From: Acidobacteriota bacterium
GTDB taxonomy: Bacteria > Acidobacteriota > Polarisedimenticolia > JACPZX01
Assembly: GCA_016195325.1 (NCBI GenBank)
Contig: JACPZX010000012.1
Coordinates: 1-60,966, forward strand
Length of the DNA stretch: 60,966 nucleotides
Direction: 5' to 3'
Positions 46,855-54,617 of the stretch are shown piece by piece (position 1 is the stretch's first letter; each line of letters opens with the position of its first letter). The notes under the pieces are model-generated. The model did no database searches, was not told the DNA's origin, and saw only the letters and a list, made by a program, of their open reading frames with translations. Both the position numbers and the translations under genes were made by a program.

Positions 46855-47802
46855 GTGCCGAGCCGCCGCAACTTCCTCGCCGGCGCGGCGGGCGCGGCCG
46901 CGGCCGCGGTCTCGGCCTCTCTCGCGCGAGGAGAAGCCACTCCGGTGCCGACGCCCGCAGCGCCCTCGGTGAGGGCGCGCGTCCTCGGGATCGCGCAGGA
47001 CGCAGGGATCCCCCAGCTCGGCTGCTCGCGGAGCGCGTGCGTCGCCGCGCGCCGAGATCCCTCGCGCGCGCGCCGCGTCGCGTGCCTTGGGATCTCCGGC
47101 GCTCCGTCGGGGGAGGCGTTCCTGATCGACGCGACACCGGACATCCGATCGCAGGCCGCGGAGCTCGGCGCGCCGGTCGGCGCGATTCTCCTGACGCACG
47201 CGCACATCGGACATTACACCGGCCTCATGTACCTCGGGCGCGAGTCGATGGCGGCGCGCGCCCTTCCCGTGCACGCGACACCGAGGATGGCCGCCTTCCT
47301 GAAGGCGAACAAGCCCTGGAGCCGCCTCGTCGAGTGGGGGCACGTCGATCTCCGCCCGCTCGAGCCCGGGAAGAGCGTCGCCCTCGCCCCGGGGATCGAG
47401 GCCCGCCCGATCACGGTCCCGCACCGCGACGAGGACTCGGACACGGTGGGGTTCGTCGTGACGGGACCCTCGAAGCGCCTCCTCTACGTTCCCGACACCG
47501 ACGCGTTCGATCGGTGGGAGCGGCCGCTCGCGTCCTTCCTCGGCGAGGTGGATGCCGCGCTCCTCGACGGCACCTTCTTCGACGCCGGCGAGATCCCCGG
47601 GCGCGATCCGGCCGAGGTCCCTCACCCTCTCATCCGCGCCACGATCGAATCGCTCCGGGGCGCCGCGCCGTCGCGGTGCCGCGTGATCTTCACCCACCTC
47701 AGCCACGAGAACCCCGCCCTCGATCCCGGCTCGGCGGCCGCGGCCGCCATCCGCGACGCCGGATGCGAGGTCGCGTGGGAGGGGATGGAGCTGGCGCTCT
47801 GA
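46855..47802 (+). CDS. PqqB-like metallo-beta-lactamase-fold hydrolase, exported
   Basis: The 315-residue protein (GTG 46855) begins SRRNFLAGAAGAAAAAVSAS, a twin-arginine-like signal. The MBL-fold domain resembles PqqB: ARVLGIAQDAGIPQLGCSRS, LIDATPDIRSQAAEL, LLTHAHIGHYTGLMYLG, VPHRDEDSDTVGFVV, LLYVPDTDAFDRWERPL and IFTHLSHENPALDPG. The metal motif is HAHIGH instead of HxHxDH, as in PqqB relatives. No pqqA, pqqC or pqqE gene is present, so a PQQ role is not supported. It is probably a secreted hydrolase of unknown substrate. Confidence 0.85.
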   Translation: MPSRRNFLAGAAGAAAAAVSASLARGEATPVPTPAAPSVRARVLGIAQDAGIPQLGCSRSACVAARRDPSRARRVACLGISGAPSGEAFLIDATPDIRSQAAELGAPVGAILLTHAHIGHYTGLMYLGRESMAARALPVHATPRMAAFLKANKPWSRLVEWGHVDLRPLEPGKSVALAPGIEARPITVPHRDEDSDTVGFVVTGPSKRLLYVPDTDAFDRWERPLASFLGEVDAALLDGTFFDAGEIPGRDPAEVPHPLIRATIESLRGAAPSRCRVIFTHLSHENPALDPGSAAAAAIRDAGCEVAWEGMELAL

Positions 47803-48452
47803 GCGCCCCCCGGCCGCGCCAGGCGCTCGCCGAGCTCTCGCTCATGCTCGCGCTGGTGCAGTCGTACCTCTGGCTCTGGTCGGGGCTGATCCCCCGCGGG
47901 ATCTACCTCGTGTCGGCCGGCGTGCTCGGGATCGCGATCGCCGGGGCCCTCACGCGGCGGGAGCGGGCGCGGGAGATCGGCGCGCGCTTCGACAACCTCG
48001 CGCGCGCGCTTTCCGAGGCAGGCATCGTCACGATCGCGGCGGCGGCGGGGCTCCTCGTCGCCGGGGGGTGGCTCGGCACGATCCGTCCCGACTGGGCGGT
48101 GACCGTCTCGCGCCTGCCGTGGCTCGTCGTGTGGGGTTTCCTCCAGCAGTTCGTCCTTCAGTCCTTCGTCCACCGCCGCGTGAACGAGATCGTGCGCGGC
48201 AACGCCGCCCGCGAGCTGGCCACGGCGGCGATCTTCGCCCTCTGCCATCTCCCGAACTGGCGGCTGATGATCGCGACCTTCACCGGAGGGTGGATCTGGT
48301 CCATCCTCTACCGGCGCAACCCCAACCTCTTCGCGCTGGCCGCCGCGCACGCCGTGAGCAGCGCGGCCCTCTCGATCGGCTTCGGCCCCGCGCTTCTCCA
48401 CGGCATGAAGGTGGGGCGCGGCTACGTCACCTACGTGCCGCCGGCGCCTTGA
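47775..48452 (+). CDS. CPBP-family-like intramembrane protein with altered catalytic Glu pair
   Basis: The polytopic protein (225 residues from GTG 47775; ATG 47844 is an alternative) has several membrane helices, such as LSLMLALVQSYLWLWSG and GIVTIAAAAGLLVAGGWL. The CPBP/Abi core is recognisable as LQQFVLQSFVHRRVNEIVRG, IFALCHLPNWRLMIATFTGG and LFALAAAHAVSSAALSIGFG. The usual EExxxR of motif 1 reads QQFVLQ, so the catalytic glutamates are replaced, while the His of motifs 2 and 3 (ALCHLPN, AAHAVSS) remain. It overlaps the PqqB-like gene by 28 bases. Confidence 0.75.
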   Translation: MGGDGAGALSAPRPRQALAELSLMLALVQSYLWLWSGLIPRGIYLVSAGVLGIAIAGALTRRERAREIGARFDNLARALSEAGIVTIAAAAGLLVAGGWLGTIRPDWAVTVSRLPWLVVWGFLQQFVLQSFVHRRVNEIVRGNAARELATAAIFALCHLPNWRLMIATFTGGWIWSILYRRNPNLFALAAAHAVSSAALSIGFGPALLHGMKVGRGYVTYVPPAP

Positions 48453-48465
48453 GTCCCACCTGCTA

Positions 48466-48482
48466 CGCCGAGGATCTCGGCG
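48466..48482 (+). promoter_or_regulatory. Hairpin directly before the PepSY gene's ribosome site
   Basis: CGCCGAG, loop GAT and CTCGGCG make a perfect 7-bp stem ending one base ahead of AAGGAGG (48484-48490). It may terminate the previous transcript or tune translation of the next gene. Confidence 0.4.
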
Positions 48483-48498
48483 CAAGGAGGATCTGGCA

Positions 48499-49029
48499 AT
48501 GAGAAGACGGATGGAAGTGGTCCTGGTCATCCTGACGGCCCTGCTCGTCCTCGGCGCTCCGCGTGTCCTGGCGCAGGACGACGACGATGACGACGACGAA
48601 GATCAGGCGACGTTGCTCAAGGCGCTCCCACAGGCCAAGGTCTCGTTGGAACAGGCGCTGCTCGCAGGCGAGCACGAGGGGACTCCCATCTCGGCCAAGT
48701 TCGAAATGGACGAGGGGAAGCTCCAGCTTTCCGTCTACACGATGAAGGCCGAGAAGTTCTTCGAGGTCGTCGTGGACCACGTGAGCGGCAAGGTCGTGAA
48801 GGTCGAGGCCATCACCAGCGGAGAGGATCTCGCGGCCGCGAAGGCTCAGGGCGGCGCGATGACGAAGGCGAAGAAGTCGCTCCGTGTGGTTGTCGCCGAG
48901 GCCGTGAAGGCCAACGACGGTTACCGCGCGTTCAGCGTCACGCCTTCCCTCAAGGATGGGCACCCGTCGGCGGATACTTCCCTGGCGAAGGGCGATGAGA
49001 CGAAGAGCGTGACCGCGAAGCTCGAGTGA
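48499..49029 (+). CDS. Secreted PepSY-domain protein with acidic start
   Basis: The 176-residue protein begins at ATG 48499 behind AAGGAGG. The signal peptide is VVLVILTALLVLGAPRVLA. The mature protein starts with a run of Asp/Glu (QDDDDDDDEDQ). The centre is PepSY-like: PQAKVSLEQALLAGEHEG, AKFEMDEGKLQLSVYTMKAE and FEVVVDHVSGKVVKVEAITS. PepSY domains inhibit or chaperone secreted peptidases. The end (AFSVTPSLKDGHPSADTSLA) repeats a similar theme. No peptidase is next to it. Confidence 0.8.
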   Translation: MRRRMEVVLVILTALLVLGAPRVLAQDDDDDDDEDQATLLKALPQAKVSLEQALLAGEHEGTPISAKFEMDEGKLQLSVYTMKAEKFFEVVVDHVSGKVVKVEAITSGEDLAAAKAQGGAMTKAKKSLRVVVAEAVKANDGYRAFSVTPSLKDGHPSADTSLAKGDETKSVTAKLE

Positions 49030-49034
49030 AAAGA

Positions 49035-49061
49035 ACCGGAGGAGCGGGGTGCTCCTCCGGT
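49035..49061 (+). terminator. Strong hairpin terminator after the PepSY gene
   Basis: ACCGGAGGAGC (49035-49045) and GCTCCTCCGGT (49051-49061) are a perfect 11-bp stem with loop GGGGT, five bases after the stop. AAAAGAA precedes the stem, so on the minus strand (the nrdJ side) it ends in T-rich RNA and may act in both directions. Confidence 0.7.
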
Positions 49062-49204
49062 CGCGGGATCCCGGATCTACGGATTGAGTGGTGCGCGAAG
49101 GGCGAAGTGTGAGGGGGCTGCTGGCCCATTGAGGAGTGCCGGCGCCGGGGATGGGGGCGCCGTGAGGTGTGTCCGTCCGGTCGTGATCCGGGGATGAGAG
49201 AGGG

Positions 49205-51502
49205 TCAATCGCATCGGGAGAACCCGCAGGTGTAGCAGGCGACGCAGCCGCCTTCGTGGGCGAGGGTGCTCCCGCAATCGGGACATCCAAGGCCTCCGCC
49301 GGGGCGCGTGAGGACGGCGGCGGGAGAGGCGAGCCGGGCCGGAGAGGCGACGTAGGCGGGCTCGAGCTCGGGGGGGTCGGCGTTCGGGGCGACGGCGATC
49401 CCGGCCGAGCCGGCGGCTCCGCGCTGCTGCGCGTGCTGCAGCGCGATGCCGATCGCGTCGGGGCACGAGAGGACCTGGGACCCCGCGTCGTAGACCGGCA
49501 GGTGGCAGCGGATGCCGCGAAGGTGCTTCGTGATCGCCTCCATCTCGACGCCCGCCCGCATGGCGAGCGAGACGAGGCGGCTGATCGCCTCGGACTGGGC
49601 CGACGCGCACCCTCCCGACTTTCCCATCGACGTGAAGAGCTCGAAAGGGCCCTTCTCGTCGGTGTTGACGGTGACGTAGAGATTCCCGCAGCCGGTCTTC
49701 ACGCGCCGCGTCGAGCCGCTCGTCTCGACGGGGCGCGCCCTCGGCGCGATGCGGAGGAGGACGGGAGGCGGCTCGGGGACGCCGGGGGCGGCCGGCTTGA
49801 CTCCGACGTTCAGGACCTGCTTGTCGCGGCACCCGTCGCGGAAGACCGTGACCCCCTTGCACCCCATCTCGTAGGCGAGCATGTAGACGGACCGGACGTC
49901 GTCGCGCGTCGCGTGCGACGCGAAGTTCACGGTCTTCGAGACGCCGTTGTCGGCCCGCTCCTGGAAGGCGGCCTGCATGCGCACGTGCCAGTAGGGGGCG
50001 ATGTCGTGCGCGGTGACGAAGAGCCGCTTCACGTCGGCGGGGACGCCGTCGACGTGCTGGACCCCCCCGCTCTCGGCCACCCGGCGCATCAGCGCCTCCG
50101 TGTGGAAGCCGCGCTCGCGCGCGACCTGCTCGAAGAGGGGGTGGACCTCGAAGAGCTCGTCGTCGTCGAGGACGTTGCGGCGCACGTACGAGACGGCGAA
50201 GAGGGGCTCGATGCCGCTGCTCGCCCCGGCGATGATGCTGATCGTCCCCGTCGGGGCCACCGTCGTGGTGGTCGCGTTCCTCAGGGGTGGTCCCCCCTCG
50301 CGCTCCCAGGAGCTTCCCTGCCAGTTCGCGAAGGCCCCGCGCTCGGCGGCGAGCTGGGCGCTCGCCTTCTTGGTCTCGGAGTCGATGAAGGCCATGACGC
50401 GGCCGCCCATCTCGACCGCCTCCTGCGAATCGTACGGGAGACCGAGGCGGATGAGCATGTCGGCCCACCCCATCACCCCGACCCCCACGCGCCGGTTGGC
50501 GCGCGTGACCGCCTCGATCGCGGGAATCGGGTACAGATTCGCCTCGATGACGTTGTCGAGGAAGTGCGTCGCCGCGGCGGCGACCCGCGCGAGGCGAGCC
50601 CAGTCGACGGCGGTGCCGGCCACCATCCTTCCGAGGTCGATCGATCCGAGAACGCACGCCTCGTTCGGCATGAGCGGCTGCTCGCCGCAGGGGTTGGTGG
50701 CCTCGATCTCCGCGATGTGGCGCGTGGGGTTGTGCTCGTTGATCCGGTCGATGAAGACGACGCCGGGATCGCCGCAGCGCCACGCCCCCTCGACGATCTC
50801 CTCGAAGACCTCCCGCGCGTCGAGGGTGCCGGCGTCACCCCCCGGCACGGGGGAGACGAGGCGGTAGCGCTTCCCCTCGCGCACCGCCCGCATGAACTCG
50901 TCGGTGACGGCGACCGAGATGTTGAAGTTGGTCACCTCGGCCTGGTCGCGCTTGCACCGGATGAACTCGAGGATGTCGGGGTGATCCACCCTGAGGATCC
51001 CCATGTTCGCCCCGCGCCGCGCCCCTCCCTGCTTCACCGCCTCCGTGGCCGCGTTGAAGACCTTCATGAAGGAGACGGGGCCGCTCGCGATGCCGCTCGT
51101 GGATCTCACCTGGCTGTTCTTCGGGCGGAGCCGCGAGAACGAGAAGCCGGTCCCCCCGCCGGTCTTGTGGATCATCGCCGTGTGCTTCAGCGCGTCGAAG
51201 ATCCCCTCCATCGAGTCCTCCACGGGCAGGACGAAGCAGGCCGACATCTGCGGGTAGTCGCGCCCCGCGTTCATCAGGGTCGGCGAGTTCGGGAGGAACT
51301 CGAGCGAGGAGAGGATGTCGTGGAACTCGCGCGCCGTGGCCGATGGATCGCGGCGCCCGCGGAAGGGGAGGCGGGCGTCGGGCTCGGCGACGGCCGAGGC
51401 GACCCGCCGGAACATCTCTTCGGGGGTCTCGATCGTCGTCCCGTCCGCATCCCGGCGGAGATATCGCTTCTCGAGGACGCGGAGCGCGTTGGCCGTGAGC
51501 AT
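49205..51502 (-). CDS. nrdJ: Adenosylcobalamin-dependent ribonucleoside-diphosphate reductase (class II)
   Basis: Converts ribonucleotides to deoxyribonucleotides using B12 radical chemistry, without oxygen dependence. The 765-residue protein has [35 protein letters not shown] (first active Cys), [36 protein letters not shown] (N-x-C-x-E radical site), [20 protein letters not shown] and a C-terminal redox/zinc region [20 protein letters not shown]. This is the long class II type. A strong promoter and DnaA-box-like sites precede it. No class I nrdAB is in the window. Confidence 0.96.
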   Translation of the reverse strand: MLTANALRVLEKRYLRRDADGTTIETPEEMFRRVASAVAEPDARLPFRGRRDPSATAREFHDILSSLEFLPNSPTLMNAGRDYPQMSACFVLPVEDSMEGIFDALKHTAMIHKTGGGTGFSFSRLRPKNSQVRSTSGIASGPVSFMKVFNAATEAVKQGGARRGANMGILRVDHPDILEFIRCKRDQAEVTNFNISVAVTDEFMRAVREGKRYRLVSPVPGGDAGTLDAREVFEEIVEGAWRCGDPGVVFIDRINEHNPTRHIAEIEATNPCGEQPLMPNEACVLGSIDLGRMVAGTAVDWARLARVAAAATHFLDNVIEANLYPIPAIEAVTRANRRVGVGVMGWADMLIRLGLPYDSQEAVEMGGRVMAFIDSETKKASAQLAAERGAFANWQGSSWEREGGPPLRNATTTTVAPTGTISIIAGASSGIEPLFAVSYVRRNVLDDDELFEVHPLFEQVARERGFHTEALMRRVAESGGVQHVDGVPADVKRLFVTAHDIAPYWHVRMQAAFQERADNGVSKTVNFASHATRDDVRSVYMLAYEMGCKGVTVFRDGCRDKQVLNVGVKPAAPGVPEPPPVLLRIAPRARPVETSGSTRRVKTGCGNLYVTVNTDEKGPFELFTSMGKSGGCASAQSEAISRLVSLAMRAGVEMEAITKHLRGIRCHLPVYDAGSQVLSCPDAIGIALQHAQQRGAAGSAGIAVAPNADPPELEPAYVASPARLASPAAVLTRPGGGLGCPDCGSTLAHEGGCVACYTCGFSRCD

Positions 51503-51557
51503 GCGCGGGGCTTCCCTGGAAAACGGTGATTGCGGAGATGATTGTGAGTGCTGTGGA

Positions 51558-51586
51558 ACCTAACAGAATCGCGAGAGGAGTGTCAA
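51558..51586 (-). promoter_or_regulatory. nrdJ promoter
   Basis: On the complement, perfect TTGACA (51581-51586), then an extended -10 TGTTAGGTT (TTAGGT at 51558-51563 with a 17-base spacer). Transcription should begin about 50 bases before the nrdJ ATG. No B12 riboswitch was recognised in the leader. Confidence 0.65.
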
Positions 51587-51626
51587 GGGTAAATCGTGCT
51601 CGAATCGCAAGATATGGTGATGTACC

Positions 51627-51635
51627 TGTGGATAA
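51627..51635 (-). promoter_or_regulatory. DnaA box upstream of nrdJ, with degenerate neighbours
   Basis: TTATCCACA on the complement is a perfect DnaA box, about 40 bases upstream of the nrdJ -35. Related but weaker TTTCCACA-like copies lie at 51552-51559, 51651-51658 and 51673-51680. This fits replication-linked control of dNTP synthesis. The remaining bases of the 232-base gap show no other recognised signal. Confidence 0.5.
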
Positions 51636-51734
51636 GCCCCACGATCTTGGGGTGGAAACGCTGCGGGAATCCTGTGGAAATGGCCCGGATCCGCTGTGCA
51701 CGATTGGGAGGGGCGGCCGGGCGGTGGCGTCGGA

Positions 51735-53924
51735 TCAGGGGCGCCACGTGTGCCTTAGCTTCACGACGATCTCGTCGCGCTGCGGGCCGAGCGTGAGATC
51801 GCCCGGATCGGGAAACGGGCGGGTCCACCCCCGATTCCACACGACGTAGAGGTCGGTTCCGGGGCGGATCGTGTAGCGCACGCGGTTGTTGAACCCGAGC
51901 GTGCGGCTGGTCGAGTCGTACTGCGCGTTCGAGGAGAAGACGAGGTCCGGCGTCGCCGCGAAGACCGCGCGGAGAAGGAAAAGCCGGTCGGTGAAGTCCC
52001 CCTGAGGCAGGCTCGCGAGATCGTTCTCGGTGTTGAGGAGAACCGAGACGTGTCCCTCCGTCGTGGTGTAGCTGACGAAGGCGCCGAGCTGGGTGAGCTT
52101 CCCGTCGTAGAACTCGCCGAACCAGTCGCTCGTCCCCGCGCGGAGCCGACGGGCGAGCGACGTCTGCGACTCGAACCGGTAGCGCGTGAAGTGGTAGTCG
52201 CCCGGCGGGATGACGACCCCGCGCGAGATCTCGAACGGCGACGTGAGACGCTCGTAGTACGGGACCCAGTTGGCCTCGGTGTGCCCGCCTCCGAGCGTTC
52301 CCACGTTGAAGGGGGTCACGAAGGCCCGCCACGATTCGGGGTTTCCGTCCATGTCGGTGACGTACGTGACGAAGGTCTCGTAGTAGAACTGGCGCGCCCA
52401 TCGCGACCACCCCACGGACGTCGGCCGGGGCTGATACGCCCCCCCGAAATCGTACTGTCGCGTCCCGCGCCTCGGGAGAAACCCCAGGGCGGGCTCGAGC
52501 GAGTCCCCGAAATCCCTGAACGTCGCGTAGAGGTCCCACAGATCGTTCGGGTACTCGACGTGAGCCCCCCAGCCGTTGCGATCCCCCGATCCCGCCGGGT
52601 CCCCTCCCGATCTCGCGCTCCACGCGCCGGCGCCGAGATTCTTGTCGCCGAGGAACTTCTCCGTCCGGTACACCGCGTTGACGGCGCCGAGCCAGCTCTG
52701 TCCCGCCCCCGTGGGATCGCCGACCGTCGCGAGCGCCGCGAAGCGGAGGTGATCCGAGGCGTCGAGGGTCGTCATGCCGGCGAAGAGGTTCGTGGCGCGC
52801 GATCTCGGTGAGTCGTCCGCCGACGTGTCGAGGATCCCGATCCCGAACGGCCCTCTCTGGCCGACGAGCTTGATCCCGCCGCGGATCGGGACCGGGTGGT
52901 CGTCGACGAGGCCGATCCGGCGGGAGAAGAAGGGGATGAAATCCTGGTCGAGCCCCGTGCCGCCGCCGAAGTCGAACTGGTTCGACCCCTCGAGGAAGAA
53001 GGTCCGCTTCTCGGGGAAGAAGAGGGGGAAGCGGGTCAGGTTGATCTGGCGCGTGTCGACCTCGGTCTCGGCGAAGTCGGTGTTGAGCGTCCCGACGGCG
53101 GAAAAACCGGACTCGAAGTTCTCGGTGACGTCGAGCCCGGCCTCCCCGCCGCCGCTCGCCGCGCTCGGATCGAACTCCGCGGTGCGTCGCCCGAGCGCGT
53201 AGGGGCTGACCGAGAGCCCCGTTCCCTGGCGAAAGCCGTCGACCCCGGTGATCTTCCCGGCGCGCTTCAGGTCGTAGAAGGACGAATCGAGAGTGGTTCC
53301 CGCCCAGCGCACGACGAGCCGGTTTCTCGGAACTCGCCGCTGAACATTGAATCCCCATGTCGCGCCGTTCGTCGCGAAGCGGAGCGTCTGCGCGGGGATC
53401 GCGATCTCAGCCGTCCATCCGTCGGGCGTGCGCCGCGCGCGCGCGTCCCAGATCCCGTCCCAGTCGAGGGAGGGGTCTCCCGATCCCGACGCTAGCCCGT
53501 CGGTGCGCGCGCCGGCCGCGTTCACCGCGAAGTAGAAGCCCGTGCGCGCGTCCTCGAAGGTGTCGAAGAGGACGGCGATCGAGTCGTCGCCGGTGAGGCC
53601 GCCGTCCCTCAGCATCGTGTGGATGGCGATCTTCGACGGGTCGGGGTCGCGGCAGATCGCCGCGATGTAGATGAAGCGCGCGTCGCGGACGATCCGGATC
53701 TCGGTCGTGAAGGGGGTGGGCTCGCCGGGCTTCGGATCCTGCTGCGTGAGGTCGGGGATGATCGCGGCGTGCCGCCACGCCTCCTCGTCGAGAATGCCGT
53801 CGAGGCGGACGGGGGTGTCCGTCACGCCGATCCGGATCTCGGCGGGGGAGTCGGAGGCGCGGACGGCGGTGGTCAGGGCGAGCGCGGCGGCGAACGCGGT
53901 CGCCCTCAGGGCTCTCAGATTCAC
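51735..53924 (-). CDS. DUF5916-type outer-membrane protein with CBM9-like N-domain
   Basis: The 729-residue protein (GTG 53924) starts with a signal peptide (LRATAFAAALALTTAVRA). The CBM9-like domain follows: GVTDTPVRLDGILDEEAWRH, TTEIRIVRDARFIYIAAICR and GFYFAVNAAGARTDGLASGS. The rest is a beta-barrel-like DUF5916 region: LNTDFAETEVDTRQINLTRF, PLFFPEKRTFFLEGSNQFDF and LGFNNRVRYTIRPGTDLYVV, ending with the aromatic C-terminus KLRHTWRP. DUF5916 proteins are abundant in Acidobacteria and Bacteroidetes; the ligand is unknown. It is divergent from the PPTase gene. Confidence 0.88.
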   Translation of the reverse strand: MNLRALRATAFAAALALTTAVRASDSPAEIRIGVTDTPVRLDGILDEEAWRHAAIIPDLTQQDPKPGEPTPFTTEIRIVRDARFIYIAAICRDPDPSKIAIHTMLRDGGLTGDDSIAVLFDTFEDARTGFYFAVNAAGARTDGLASGSGDPSLDWDGIWDARARRTPDGWTAEIAIPAQTLRFATNGATWGFNVQRRVPRNRLVVRWAGTTLDSSFYDLKRAGKITGVDGFRQGTGLSVSPYALGRRTAEFDPSAASGGGEAGLDVTENFESGFSAVGTLNTDFAETEVDTRQINLTRFPLFFPEKRTFFLEGSNQFDFGGGTGLDQDFIPFFSRRIGLVDDHPVPIRGGIKLVGQRGPFGIGILDTSADDSPRSRATNLFAGMTTLDASDHLRFAALATVGDPTGAGQSWLGAVNAVYRTEKFLGDKNLGAGAWSARSGGDPAGSGDRNGWGAHVEYPNDLWDLYATFRDFGDSLEPALGFLPRRGTRQYDFGGAYQPRPTSVGWSRWARQFYYETFVTYVTDMDGNPESWRAFVTPFNVGTLGGGHTEANWVPYYERLTSPFEISRGVVIPPGDYHFTRYRFESQTSLARRLRAGTSDWFGEFYDGKLTQLGAFVSYTTTEGHVSVLLNTENDLASLPQGDFTDRLFLLRAVFAATPDLVFSSNAQYDSTSRTLGFNNRVRYTIRPGTDLYVVWNRGWTRPFPDPGDLTLGPQRDEIVVKLRHTWRP

Positions 53925-53960
53925 GCGCGAAGCTAGCACGGTGATACGCTTCCCGCACCC

Positions 53961-54617
53961 ATGATCGAGCGCCTGTTTCCGGCCGAAGTGATGACCCTCG
54001 TCGCCACCCCCGACATGTGGGACGGCACCCTCCTTCCGGAGGAGGAGGCGTGCGTCGTCCGCGCCGTGCCGAAGCGGAGGCGCGAGTTCACGGCGGGAAG
54101 GGTCGGCGCGCGGCGTCTTCTGGCGCTCGCCGGGGTGAGCGGCGTGCCGATCGTGGCCGCGGCCGACAGGACTCCGATCTGGCCTCCGGGGTTCGTGGGG
54201 AGCATCTCGCACTGCGACGGCCTCTGCGCCGTGGCGATCGCGCGGGCGTCCCACTTCGAGTCGATCGGCCTCGACGTGGAGGGGTCTCAGGGACTCCCGG
54301 AGGAGACGATTCACCTCGTCTGTTCGGAAACCGAGCTGGCGCGGGCCTCCGGGGCGTCCGGCTTGGCGCGCGCCGAGGCGGCGAAGCTCCTCTTCAGCGC
54401 GAAGGAGGCCTTCTACAAGTGCTGGTTCCCGGTGACGCGCACCCCGCTCGACTTCCACGACGTCGAGGTGGAGTTCGACCCGCGGCACGGAATGTACCGG
54501 GCGCGTGTGCTCGCCGACCATCCGAAGGGGGCGCTCGCCGGAAGGATGGATGCTCGGTTCATGCGAGATCCCGCGCACGTCGCGGCAGGGGTGGTGCTCC
54601 GGGGCACGGCGAGCTAA
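53961..54617 (+). CDS. 4'-phosphopantetheinyl transferase
   Basis: Transfers phosphopantetheine from CoA to a Ser on carrier proteins of fatty-acid, polyketide or peptide synthases. The 218-residue protein is of the EntD/Sfp-like group: RRREFTAGRVGARRLLALAG, GFVGSISHCDGLCAVAIA, SIGLDVEGSQGLPEE (metal Asp/Glu) and LLFSAKEAFYKCWFPVTRTP. Catalytic motifs are complete. No synthase or carrier gene lies in the window, so its client is unknown. The 3' end overlaps the convergent ABC gene by four bases. Confidence 0.92.
   Translation: MIERLFPAEVMTLVATPDMWDGTLLPEEEACVVRAVPKRRREFTAGRVGARRLLALAGVSGVPIVAAADRTPIWPPGFVGSISHCDGLCAVAIARASHFESIGLDVEGSQGLPEETIHLVCSETELARASGASGLARAEAAKLLFSAKEAFYKCWFPVTRTPLDFHDVEVEFDPRHGMYRARVLADHPKGALAGRMDARFMRDPAHVAAGVVLRGTAS

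Noticed and set aside
46855-47802. Calling the MBL-fold gene pqqB and the TenA-like gene pqqC as a PQQ pathway
   Set aside because: They are 30 kb apart, no pqqA, pqqD or pqqE is present, and both families are broader than PQQ synthesis.
49256-51529. A 757-codon plus-strand frame opposite nrdJ
   Set aside because: Mirror frame of a strongly conserved gene, with no motifs of its own.
51503-51557. A cobalamin riboswitch ahead of nrdJ
   Set aside because: The leader after the promoter is only about 50 bases and lacks the conserved B12-box sequence.
51503-51734. A chromosomal replication origin at the DnaA-box cluster
   Set aside because: No dnaA, dnaN, gidA or AT-rich unwinding region nearby, and only one box is perfect.
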